NCBI RefSeq assembly: GCF_000245335.1
Contig: NZ_JH600279.1
Span: 496,001 to 560,000, forward strand
From: Bacillus mojavensis RO-H-1 = KCTC 3706
Lineage (GTDB): Bacteria; Bacillota; Bacilli; Bacillales; Bacillaceae
DNA length: 64,000 nt
Direction of reading: 5' to 3'
Shown: piece by piece, positions 48,785 to 56,438 of the stretch
How positions within the stretch are numbered: position 1 is the first letter of the stretch
Layout of the letters: each line of letters starts with the position of its first letter
Translations under genes and position numbers: made by a program
The notes under the pieces: generated by a model
What the model was told of the DNA's origin: nothing
The model's input: the letters and a program-made list of their open reading frames with translations, nothing else
The model's database searches: none

Positions 48785-49873
48785 TCACAAAATACTTAAA
48801 TTGCTTTTAATGTATTGTGAACGATTGTTAATATACTCAAATATCACTTCCGGCTCACGGTCAAAACGTTCAATATCATTCTTTTTATATGGGTCCATCA
48901 GGACAAACGGCCTGATCTGATCATAAAGCGCCAATATTTTTGGTTTCATATATTCAATGGTAAAGAGAGATTGGAGCGTTTTTTCTAACAGATGCTTGTA
49001 GGACCTGCGAAAATCGGGTTCATCCAAAATGCGAGCGGTTAATGTATTAAACCCTTGGATTCTTACATAATCTGCAGCCATCCGCTCTCCATGGATATCC
49101 CTGCCCCAGGTCGCATCATAGTCCCAAGGAATCACTTCAAATAATCCGGTTTCCCCGCTTCTGTACAAAGCGTAATTATGGACAAACCCGTCATAGTTTG
49201 AGGTGAACACAATGCCGGCCAGCCAGCGCAAATACTTATCGATATTCACATGCTTTGTCACTTCTGATTTAAATTGAGCTTTAGGGACAGTATTAATTTT
49301 AAAAATCATATCCTGTAAATAAAAATCATCTTCCTCGGTCCCTGTCTTCTTTTCATACCCATGCTCAAGCGATGTCTTCGTTTCTCTCTCCAAATCACTC
49401 ACGAGAGAAAAATTAGCATCATCGTCAACCGCGTAAAAAATGGCTCCGTCCGCCAGCTTCCTTTTCGCTAAATAATATTCATCGACGGATTCAAGCTCTA
49501 GATACACTCCTTCATTCTTCCCATTTACCTTTAAAAACACAAATTCTGCCTTCGGAGACAGCGTCCCCAGCTCTGAGAAAAAATCGAGAGACAATTTGTT
49601 TCTCATCATGGAAGGATCTTTATATTCCGCATTCAAATGAACCTCGCGGGCCCCGCGAAATGTTTTCGGCTGATAAAAGGAAATATGGTACGACTTCTTT
49701 TTGAAATCTCTAATATGAGATCCGCGATAAGCGATGTCAATATCAAATCTTTTCTGATTCACTTTCAGCACAGCCGGAACCGGTTCATCATCCCATATAT
49801 CCTTTTTTAATTCCCGTAAGTCTTTTGGATGAATAAACAGCTGATACAGAGGCAAATTTGATTGATTCTTCAT
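48785..49873 (-). CDS. cotH: Spore coat protein kinase CotH
   Basis: CotH is an atypical protein kinase of the spore coat that phosphorylates CotB and CotG and is needed for assembly of the outer coat. The 362-residue length equals 168. The CotH family pattern is plain: FDIDIAYRGSHIRDFKKKSYHI, MRNKLSLDFF, NGKNEGVYLELESVDEYY, and the metal-binding VIPWDYDATWGRDIHGER. The gene is divergent from cotG and lies just before cotB, its substrate. No strong promoter is seen in the short gap to cotG; the known one is on the far side of cotG. Confidence 0.97.
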   Translation of the reverse strand: MKNQSNLPLYQLFIHPKDLRELKKDIWDDEPVPAVLKVNQKRFDIDIAYRGSHIRDFKKKSYHISFYQPKTFRGAREVHLNAEYKDPSMMRNKLSLDFFSELGTLSPKAEFVFLKVNGKNEGVYLELESVDEYYLAKRKLADGAIFYAVDDDANFSLVSDLERETKTSLEHGYEKKTGTEEDDFYLQDMIFKINTVPKAQFKSEVTKHVNIDKYLRWLAGIVFTSNYDGFVHNYALYRSGETGLFEVIPWDYDATWGRDIHGERMAADYVRIQGFNTLTARILDEPDFRRSYKHLLEKTLQSLFTIEYMKPKILALYDQIRPFVLMDPYKKNDIERFDREPEVIFEYINNRSQYIKSNLSIL

Positions 49874-49932
49874 CCGTAGTCCCCCTTCAAAATTAGGCTT
49901 TTATTTTTGTGAGATCTCAGCGGAACACTTAT

Positions 49933-49959
49933 ACACTTTTTACAATCGTGCGTACTATG
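49933..49959 (+). promoter_or_regulatory. Possible sigma-K promoter of cotG
   Basis: AC (49933-49934), 16 bp, then CGTACTATG (49951-49959) resembles the sigma-K pattern AC-N16/17-CATANNNTA with two mismatches. cotG is expressed late in the mother cell under sigma-K and GerE. Confidence 0.45.
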
Positions 49960-50011
49960 TGTGTAGTAAGGATCTTCATCCTTAAACCAATTACAAAAAG
50001 GAGGATTTCAA

Positions 50012-50623
50012 TTGGGCCACTATTCCCATTCTGATATCAAAGAAGCGGTGAAATCCGCAAAAAAAGAAGGTTTAAAAACTTATTTATACCAAGAGCCTCG
50101 TGGAAAAAAACGCAGCCATAAGAAGTCTTACCGCTCACACAAGAAATCTCGCAGCCATAAAAAATCTTACTGTTCTCACAAGAAATCTCGCAGCCATAAA
50201 AAATCTTACTGTTCTCACAAAAAATCTCGCAGCCATAAAAAATCTTACTGTTCTCACAAGAAATCTCGCAGCTACAAAAAATCATACCGTTCTTACAAAA
50301 AGTCTCGCAGCTACAAGAAATCGTTCTGTTCTCGCAAAAAATCACGCAGCTACAAAAAGTCTTACTGCTCTCACAAGAAAAGATCACGCAGCTACAAAAA
50401 GTCTTACTGCTCTCACAAGAAAAGATCACGCAGCTACAAAAAATCGTTCTGTTCTCATAAGAAAAGATCACGCAGCTACAAAAAATCGTTCTGTTCTCAT
50501 AAGAAAAGATCTCACAAAAAACACGGCAGAAAATTTCAGCACCACAAAAAAGATGATTACGACAGCAAAAAAGAATTCTGGAAAGACGGCAATTGCTGGG
50601 TAGTCAAAAAGAAATATAAATAA
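50012..50623 (+). CDS. cotG: Spore outer coat protein CotG
   Basis: CotG is a very basic morphogenic protein of the outer coat. The 203 residues begin MGHYSHSDIKEAVKSAKKEGLKTYLYQEP, continue with about 12 units of 13 residues of the type SHKKSYCSHKKSR, and end in DGNCWVVKKKYK, as in 168. The TTG start has AAAAGGAGG eight bases upstream. Serines in the repeats are targets of CotH. Several late units carry an extra residue (HKKRSRSYKKS), which shifts their length to 14. A hairpin follows the stop. Confidence 0.97.
   Translation: MGHYSHSDIKEAVKSAKKEGLKTYLYQEPRGKKRSHKKSYRSHKKSRSHKKSYCSHKKSRSHKKSYCSHKKSRSHKKSYCSHKKSRSYKKSYRSYKKSRSYKKSFCSRKKSRSYKKSYCSHKKRSRSYKKSYCSHKKRSRSYKKSFCSHKKRSRSYKKSFCSHKKRSHKKHGRKFQHHKKDDYDSKKEFWKDGNCWVVKKKYK
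50113..50520 (+). repeat. 39- and 42-bp repeats in cotG
   Basis: Units such as CGCAGCCATAAAAAATCTTA recur every 39 bp in the first half and every 42 bp in the second half (from about 50361), where an AGA codon has been added. The units are almost identical, pointing to recent duplication or conversion. Confidence 0.9.
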
Positions 50624-50635
50624 TACAAAACTGTC

Positions 50636-50669
50636 ATAGGCTCCGGCATACGTACGGTAGCCTATTTTC
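50636..50669 (+). terminator. Terminator of cotG
   Basis: ATAGGCT and AGCCTAT, with further pairing CCG/CGG inside, form a stem over a small loop, then TTTTCT. Confidence 0.7.
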
Positions 50670-50701
50670 TAATTCCCCTATATCAGTTATATGTCATGAC
50701 A

Positions 50702-50728
50702 TAGCATATGCAACCCGCATTATTTGGT
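50702..50728 (-). promoter_or_regulatory. Distal sigma-K promoter of cotH (P1)
   Basis: On the minus strand AC (50728-50727), a 16-bp spacer and CATATGCTA (50710-50702) fit AC-N16/17-CATANNNTA exactly. Transcription would begin near 50695, about 820 bp from the cotH start, close to the 812-bp leader reported for cotH P1 in 168. The leader would cross the whole of cotG in antisense. Confidence 0.7.
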
Positions 50729-50785
50729 TTCTTTGAATGGATTTCGTTATACTCATGGTATCCTTACAATAAAGGCGGTGTTGTT

Positions 50786-51406
50786 ATGTACATATTTCAA
50801 GCAGAAGAGCTTAGTTCCAAGGACACGTATAAGCTGCTGTCAGGAGCCGTTATTCCGCGCCCGATCGCATTTGTTACAACACTTTCTTCAAGCGGGACAA
50901 TCAATGCGGCGCCTTTCAGTTTCTATAACGTGGTCAGCTCAGATCCTCCGCTACTCAGTATTTCTGTTAACCGGTCAGAAGGACGGCAAAAAGATACAGC
51001 CAGAAACGCGATAGAAAACGGTGAATTTGTCGTCCATGTCAGTGATGAAGCCATCATTGAAGACATCAATGAAACGGCGGCAAGTTTAGGGCCGGATGAA
51101 AGTGAAATGACACGCACCTCTCTCCATTCTGTAGAGAGCACAGCTGTCTCGGTGCCTGGCATTCAAGAAGCCCGCGTTCGTTTTGAATGCAAACTCGAAC
51201 GGCATATCACATTCGACAATGATCATGGTGTAACCACGGCTGATCTGCTTATTGGCAGAGTTGTCTGTTTTCACCTCGATGAGAAGGTGTATGACGCAGA
51301 TAAAGGGTATATTTTGACGGACGAATTAAAGCCGGCTTCCAGATTAGCCGGAAACCATTATGCAAAGCTCGGTGAAGAATTTACATTGATTCGTCCGGGT
51401 TCATAA
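50786..51406 (+). CDS. ywrF: FMN-binding flavoreductase-like protein YwrF
   Basis: The 206-residue protein has the flavin reductase-like split barrel with SGAVIPRPIAFVTTLSSSGTINAAPFSFYNVVSSDPPLL, the typical FMN-binding start of this family. Its substrate is unknown. I chose ATG 50786 because AAAGGCGGTG lies five bases upstream and the product then matches YwrF of 168. The sequence ahead of it holds the distal cotH promoter on the other strand. Confidence 0.93.
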   Translation: MYIFQAEELSSKDTYKLLSGAVIPRPIAFVTTLSSSGTINAAPFSFYNVVSSDPPLLSISVNRSEGRQKDTARNAIENGEFVVHVSDEAIIEDINETAASLGPDESEMTRTSLHSVESTAVSVPGIQEARVRFECKLERHITFDNDHGVTTADLLIGRVVCFHLDEKVYDADKGYILTDELKPASRLAGNHYAKLGEEFTLIRPGS

Positions 51407-51452
51407 AAGGACTATTTATATAGAAGAAACTAGTCAAAAAGACACCGTCATT

Positions 51453-51486
51453 AAAAGCCGGCACAGCATGTGCCTGGCTTTTTTTG
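51453..51486 (+). terminator. Terminator of ywrF
   Basis: AAAGCCGGCACA and TGTGCCTGGCTTT pair over GCA, followed by a T run. Confidence 0.9.
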
Positions 51487-51627
51487 TGTGAAGGAATGAT
51501 ATTTGCACAAATCGTTTGCACTGATTTGGTCTTATAAATTCAGATGTTGCCCATTACAATTAAAATAAGCCCGCACGAAGTGAAGGACGGCAGACTGATA
51601 TCACCTGCACATAAGGAGCTGATGGGC

Positions 51628-53718
51628 ATGCTTTTAGACCAAAGAAGATCAGCCATACTTCACCAGGTTCTCAACACAAAAAGCTATGTTACTTGCGGCG
51701 AATTAACGGAGCAATTAAACATTTCAAGGAGAACGCTGTATTATGACATTGAAAAAATTAACGGCTGGCTGAAAGAGACAGGACTGACACCGATCAAAAG
51801 AAGGCGTTCAGCAGGATTTTATTTAGAAGAACAAACGAAAAAAATGCTGACATCAGAAATGAAAACGCTGACAAATTCAAGATATGAATTTTCTCCTTCA
51901 GAGCGACAGGCAAGAGTGATCCTACGTATCTTAACGAGAAACAGACGGTTGCTTCTGCAAAACTTCATTGACGAAAATCACGTTAGCCGCAACACCGCCA
52001 TTCAGGATTTAAAGCATATTCGCGAAAAGCTGAAGACATTCGGTATCATTCTTTGCTTTACCAAAGAAAAGGGTTATTTTTTCTCAGGATTAGAGCAGCA
52101 AAAGCGAAAAATGCTGGCTGAATATGCAAATCAGCTCATGCAAAAGAGCAGCAGCACTGCGGCGGTTACAGATCTTTGCCCCGATCCAGCTGCTTGTGAG
52201 CAGCGAATCCAAATCATGCGCTCTATGCTGCTGACGTTCGAAAAACTTCTTCACATGAAATTTGCTGATCATGTTCTCGCGGGCTTAAGTGTGCACTTTA
52301 CGTTATTTCTGATCAGAATACAGGCGGGAAAAGAAATCACTCTAGAACAAGAAGAGCAATACGCCATCAGGCAAACGAAGGAATATGAAGCGGCCGTTCA
52401 AGCGGTGGAAGCGGCGGAACTGCCAGAAAAAGCCTTTATTTCTGATCAAGAAATGTGCTACTTCACGATCCATTTGCTAGGGGCTAAAATCAGTCAGTTC
52501 CCCGCTTCAAGTCTCATTGCAGGTGAGTTGGGTGCGGTACATGATATTGCGGACAGAATGATTGTCGATTTCCAGCGTTACGCCTGCGTGCTTTTTCAGG
52601 ACCCGGAAAATCTAAAAAAACATCTGGTGCTTCATTTGAAATCAGCATATTACAGGATTAAATATGATATCACCCCTCATGAGAGTGAGATAGCTGCCTC
52701 CATCAAAACGAAATACAGTGATATTTTCTGCTTAACGAAAAAAGTCGTTCATCATCTTCAAAAAGAATTAAGAAAGCCTGTCAGCAGTGAAGAAACAGCA
52801 TTTATCGCCATGCATTTCGGAGGCTGGATGAAACGCGAAGGGGTCGCGCCCTCACTTAGAAAAACAGCGGTTATTGTCTGTCCGGGCGGCATCGGCACAT
52901 CAAAAATTTTGCAGAGCCAAATTGAAGATCTTCTGCCGAATGTCGATATTCTGGAAACCGTGTCAAGCCGTGTCTATGAAACAATGACGCTTGAAACGGA
53001 TGTCCTGATCTCTACCGTTCCGCTCCCAGACAGAGGAGTGCCTGTGCTCATCGTCAATCCCATACTGAACAGCAGGGAAAAGATCAGCCTGCTGAAAAAA
53101 GTAGATGCCCTCTCAAACAGCGCTGCCCATTTCCATCCAAGTGTCCATGACATCATGGGCATCATCGAAAAACACGCAGAAGGCATTCATAAAACAGAGC
53201 TGATGCGCGAACTGACCGAGTATTTAGGACAGCCGCACAAACATGAAAAGGAGGCGAACCGCAAACCAATGCTTGCTGAATTAATGACACCTAACCATAT
53301 AACGATGGCCGACTCCGCCCCCGGTTGGGAAGATGCCGTCCGCATGGCGGCAAAGCCGCTATTGGATGACGGGTCTGTTACCCCGCAATACGTCGATGCC
53401 ATGATTGCCACGATTCAGACACTGGGCCCATATATCGTCATTACGCCGAACGTCGCCATCCCGCACGCAAGGCCTGAAGACGGTGTGAATCAAATCGGTA
53501 TGAGCTTTCTGAGACTGAAACAAGCCGTTTCCTTTTCAGAGAAGCCCGAGCATTCAGTCCAGCTGATTATCGTGCTCGCGGCAATCGACAATGACACCCA
53601 TTTGAAAGCCCTCTCCCAGCTCACGAATATGCTGGGTGATCCGGAAAACATTCAATTGCTGATTAACGCTCAATCGGCGGAAGATGTGCTGCCAATGATA
53701 CAAAAATACTCACATTAG
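51628..53718 (+). CDS. PTS-regulated transcription activator with PRD, EIIB and EIIA domains (BglG/MtlR type)
   Basis: The 696-residue protein has two N-terminal helix-turn-helix parts (ITEQLNISRRTLYYDIEKIN near 35-55 and HVSRNTAIQDLKHIREKL near 115-135), then two PRD domains (about 185-405), a IIB-like domain with CPGGIGTSK (Cys418) and a C-terminal EIIA of the fructose/mannitol class with VAIPHARPEDG (His613). Such activators switch on neighbouring PTS genes when their histidines are set by the phosphotransferase system. I chose ATG 51628 because AAGGAG lies nine bases upstream; the longer frame begins at a weak upstream codon. It lies 11 bp before a EIIB gene in a four-gene unit. No separate EIIA gene is present. 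Confidence 0.88.
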   Translation: MLLDQRRSAILHQVLNTKSYVTCGELTEQLNISRRTLYYDIEKINGWLKETGLTPIKRRRSAGFYLEEQTKKMLTSEMKTLTNSRYEFSPSERQARVILRILTRNRRLLLQNFIDENHVSRNTAIQDLKHIREKLKTFGIILCFTKEKGYFFSGLEQQKRKMLAEYANQLMQKSSSTAAVTDLCPDPAACEQRIQIMRSMLLTFEKLLHMKFADHVLAGLSVHFTLFLIRIQAGKEITLEQEEQYAIRQTKEYEAAVQAVEAAELPEKAFISDQEMCYFTIHLLGAKISQFPASSLIAGELGAVHDIADRMIVDFQRYACVLFQDPENLKKHLVLHLKSAYYRIKYDITPHESEIAASIKTKYSDIFCLTKKVVHHLQKELRKPVSSEETAFIAMHFGGWMKREGVAPSLRKTAVIVCPGGIGTSKILQSQIEDLLPNVDILETVSSRVYETMTLETDVLISTVPLPDRGVPVLIVNPILNSREKISLLKKVDALSNSAAHFHPSVHDIMGIIEKHAEGIHKTELMRELTEYLGQPHKHEKEANRKPMLAELMTPNHITMADSAPGWEDAVRMAAKPLLDDGSVTPQYVDAMIATIQTLGPYIVITPNVAIPHARPEDGVNQIGMSFLRLKQAVSFSEKPEHSVQLIIVLAAIDNDTHLKALSQLTNMLGDPENIQLLINAQSAEDVLPMIQKYSH

Positions 53719-53729
53719 GAGTGATTCAA

Positions 53730-53996
53730 GTGAAAAAAATCTTAATTGTTTGCGGAAATGGACTCGGATCAAGCTTTATTGTTGAAATGAATGTAAAAAA
53801 AATCATTGAAGAACTGAACATCAGCGCTGATGTGACACATACAGACCTCACCTCAAGCAAAACAGAGCAAGCGGATCTGTATTTAGGATCAGCCGATATT
53901 GTGTCAGGCCTTGACGATGGAACGCGTAACGTGGTCGGACTCAAAAACCTGCTGGACCAGAAAGAAATCAAAGAAGCCATCCTTTCCAACTTGTAA
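53730..53996 (+). CDS. PTS EIIB component, ascorbate (SgaB/UlaB) type
   Basis: The 88-residue protein has the EIIB phosphate loop CGNGLGSS, with the phospho-accepting cysteine at residue 8. It takes phosphate from an EIIA and passes it to the sugar bound by the EIIC. I chose the GTG at 53730 because AGGAGTG lies seven bases upstream; the in-frame GTG at 53721 is part of that site. The gene lies between the regulator and the EIIC gene. Confidence 0.92.
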   Translation: MKKILIVCGNGLGSSFIVEMNVKKIIEELNISADVTHTDLTSSKTEQADLYLGSADIVSGLDDGTRNVVGLKNLLDQKEIKEAILSNL

Positions 53997-54028
53997 CACA
54001 AAAAACATAGACGACGGGGGTGCATCTG

Positions 54029-55291
54029 ATGCTTGATTTTTTGATAAACGATTTCCTGGGAACTCCTGCTATCTTAATTGGACTTTTTGCCTTAGCCGGT
54101 TTGCTTCTGCAAAAGAAAAATGCTGCGGATACCGTATCGGGCACACTGAAAACGGCCATGGGATTTGTCATCCTCAGCGCCGGGGCGGCGATTGTCTCAG
54201 ATTCACTTGCGGTATTCGGCAGCATGTTCGAAAAAGCATTTCACATTAAAGGCGTCGTACCCAATACAGATGCAATCTCAGCCATTGCTCAAAAAACGTT
54301 TGGTACAGAAACGGCACTCATTATGATCTTCGGAATGATTGTTAACATATTGCTGGCGCGTCTAACGCCATTTAAATATATTTTCTTAACCGGCCATCAT
54401 ATTCTCTACATGGCTTCATTGATTTCGGCCGTGCTGATTACCGGCGGCATCAGCGGTGTTCCTCTCATTGCTACGGGCGCCATTATTCTTGGGGGGCTGA
54501 TGGTGCTGTCACCCGCCATCCTTCAGCCGTATACAAAAAAAATTACAGGAAGCGATGATCTTGCTCTCGGCCATTTCGGTTCTGCCGGCTATTTTATTGC
54601 TGGATTCATCGGCAAACATGCGGGCAATCCATCTCATTCCACTGAGGATATCAAAGTTCCGAAATCATTAGGATTTCTGCGGGATACGTCAGTCTCCATT
54701 TCTTTAACGATGGCACTCCTTTTCTTTATTGTCGCTCCTTTCGCCGGAAAGGACTATATTGAAGCATCGTTGAGCGGCGGAAGCCATTTTCTCGTTTATT
54801 CCTTTATGCAGGCCATTACGTTCGCTGCTGGGGTATATGTCATCTTGGCGGGGGTTCGGATGGTAATTGCGGAAATTGTCCCTGCTTTTAAAGGCATCGC
54901 AGAAAAGCTAGTGAAAGGCGCCAAACCCGCTCTTGACTGTCCGACGGTTTTTCCTTTTGCGCCCAACGCTGTGATTATCGGGTTTTTATCCAGCTTCCTG
55001 GCGGGTATTGTATCTATTTTTCTTCTTCCGGTCTTCGGTCTCAGCGTTATTGTCCCGGGACTTGTACCGCATTTCTTTACAGGAGCGGCGGCGGGAGTTT
55101 ACGGAAATGCAACCGGCGGCGTGCGGGGTGCTGTACTCGGTGCGTTTGCCAATGGGATTCTCATTTCTTTTCTGCCTGCGTTTCTTCTGCCGGTTCTTGG
55201 CTCGCTCGGATTTGAAGGCACAACTTACGGTGATTCAGACTTTGGCATTATCGGGATTCTTCTTGGCTGGATCATACAATTATGTACTTAA
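54029..55291 (+). CDS. PTS EIIC component, UlaA/SgaT family
   Basis: The 420-residue protein has about 11-12 membrane segments and resembles the UlaA/SgaT ascorbate permeases: MLDFLINDFLGTPAILIGLFALAGLLLQKK at the start, KTAMGFVILSAGA, LARLTPFKYIFLTGHH and GSDDLALGHFGSAGYFIAG. Members of this family move L-ascorbate and other, unknown, sugars or polyols. I chose ATG 54029 because GGGGGTG lies six bases upstream. The next gene is an epimerase for ketohexose phosphates, so a sugar such as allulose seems likelier than ascorbate; this is inference. Confidence 0.9.
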   Translation: MLDFLINDFLGTPAILIGLFALAGLLLQKKNAADTVSGTLKTAMGFVILSAGAAIVSDSLAVFGSMFEKAFHIKGVVPNTDAISAIAQKTFGTETALIMIFGMIVNILLARLTPFKYIFLTGHHILYMASLISAVLITGGISGVPLIATGAIILGGLMVLSPAILQPYTKKITGSDDLALGHFGSAGYFIAGFIGKHAGNPSHSTEDIKVPKSLGFLRDTSVSISLTMALLFFIVAPFAGKDYIEASLSGGSHFLVYSFMQAITFAAGVYVILAGVRMVIAEIVPAFKGIAEKLVKGAKPALDCPTVFPFAPNAVIIGFLSSFLAGIVSIFLLPVFGLSVIVPGLVPHFFTGAAAGVYGNATGGVRGAVLGAFANGILISFLPAFLLPVLGSLGFEGTTYGDSDFGIIGILLGWIIQLCT

Positions 55292-55309
55292 AGTGAGGGA
55301 TGCTGCGTC

Positions 55310-56008
55310 ATGAAACATTTATTTTCACCTTCTCTGATGTGTATGGATTTAACAAAATTCAACGAGCAGATCACCATTCTAAACAGCCGTGCCGATATGT
55401 ATCATGTTGACATTATGGACGGCCATTTTGTCAAAAACATTACGCTGTCCCCATTTTTCATCAGCCAGCTCAGAACAGTGACAGCTCTCCCGATTGATGC
55501 CCACCTGATGGTTGAGAAGCCGGAGGATTTTATCGATATGACAGCAGAGGCCGGCGCTGATTACATTAGCGTGCACGCCGAAACGATTAACCGGGCGGCA
55601 TTTCGGCTGATACACAAAATCAAAGATCATGGCGCAAAGGTCGGGATTGTATTGAACCCGGCCACTCCGCTAGAGTGGATCAGCCCTTATGTTCATTTGA
55701 TTGATAAACTGACGATTATGACCGTTGATCCAGGTTTTGCCGGGCAGCCGTTTATCGCAGAAATGACGGAAAAAATCCGGGCGGCCAAAGAATGGAGAGA
55801 AACAAATCATTATACGTATGCCATTGAAGTTGACGGCTCCTGTAATGAAAAAACCTTCCGCACGCTTGCAGAGGCTGGGAATGATATTTTTATCATCGGC
55901 AATTCAGGCCTCTTTGGCCTCGATGAAAACACAGAAATCGCATGGAATAAAATGAAAACCATTTTCCAGCAGCAGACACATCCTATAAAAATGCAACACC
56001 CGGAGTAA
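55310..56008 (+). CDS. D-allulose-6-phosphate 3-epimerase-like protein (ribulose-phosphate epimerase family)
   Basis: The 232-residue TIM barrel belongs to the ribulose-phosphate 3-epimerase family and resembles E. coli AlsE: SPSLMCMDLTKF, DIMDGHFVKNITLSPFF, DAHLMVEKPEDF, LTIMTVDPGFAGQPFI and IEVDGSCNEKT. AlsE turns D-allulose-6-phosphate into fructose-6-phosphate. The MCMDL and LSPFF features set it apart from ordinary Rpe, which is encoded elsewhere in Bacillus. It is last in the operon, 18 bp after the EIIC gene, and a terminator overlaps its end. Ribulose or another ketose phosphate cannot be ruled out as substrate. Confidence 0.85.
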   Translation: MKHLFSPSLMCMDLTKFNEQITILNSRADMYHVDIMDGHFVKNITLSPFFISQLRTVTALPIDAHLMVEKPEDFIDMTAEAGADYISVHAETINRAAFRLIHKIKDHGAKVGIVLNPATPLEWISPYVHLIDKLTIMTVDPGFAGQPFIAEMTEKIRAAKEWRETNHYTYAIEVDGSCNEKTFRTLAEAGNDIFIIGNSGLFGLDENTEIAWNKMKTIFQQQTHPIKMQHPE

Positions 56009-56026
56009 TCCCCCCCGGGTGTTTTT
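55995..56026 (+). terminator. Terminator of the PTS-epimerase operon
   Basis: AACACCCGG and CCCGGGTGTT pair over about ten bases, followed by TTTT. It begins before the epimerase stop codon. Confidence 0.85.
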
Positions 56027-56084
56027 CTATGAAACATTTTCTCTCCCACAAACGTATAAAGAGATGAGTTTAGGAGGGATTGGT

Positions 56085-56438
56085 ATGACAGGCACTCATT
56101 TTTTAATTTTAATACTGATTGCAGCTGCTTTCAGTACATCTTTTTATATTTTCGCCAGTAAACGCGGCATTCCCAAACCCCGTTGGTGGTATAAACCGGT
56201 GAACAGTATACAAGGCGTGCTGGAAATCGTTCTGCTTATTTTACTGGGATTTTCTCTTTTGCGTTATCCGCCAGAGTATATGCTCATTTTATATCTTTTC
56301 GTCATTAATGGTTTACGTGCTTTTATGGAATGGAAATATGAGCGTGAAGAAAAACAATATGTACACTCATTATTTGGTGCTGCACTGTTTCTGGTCATTT
56401 TTATTTATATGAGTATGTTCTTCTTCTTCGTATCTTAA
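56085..56438 (+). CDS. ywrE: Small membrane protein YwrE (DUF4181)
   Basis: The 117-residue protein has three or four membrane segments (about 5-22, 42-62, 65-82 and 97-115) and conserved charged loops (PKPRWWYKPVNSIQG and EWKYEREEKQY). It belongs to the DUF4181 family of unknown function. GGAGGGA lies seven bases before the ATG. The stop codon overlaps the stop codon of ywrD on the other strand. Confidence 0.85.
   Translation: MTGTHFLILILIAAAFSTSFYIFASKRGIPKPRWWYKPVNSIQGVLEIVLLILLGFSLLRYPPEYMLILYLFVINGLRAFMEWKYEREEKQYVHSLFGAALFLVIFIYMSMFFFFVS

Noticed and set aside
50037-50603. Alternative frames over cotG (minus 50037-50471, plus 50100-50603)
   Set aside because: These are repeat-caused open frames (39- and 42-bp units) without ribosome sites or family likeness.
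51490-51530. A cre-like sequence before the PTS activator (TTTGCACAAATCGTTTGCAC)
   Set aside because: The best alignment to the cre consensus has three mismatches. The repeated TTTGCAC is noted, but it is too short to call an operator.
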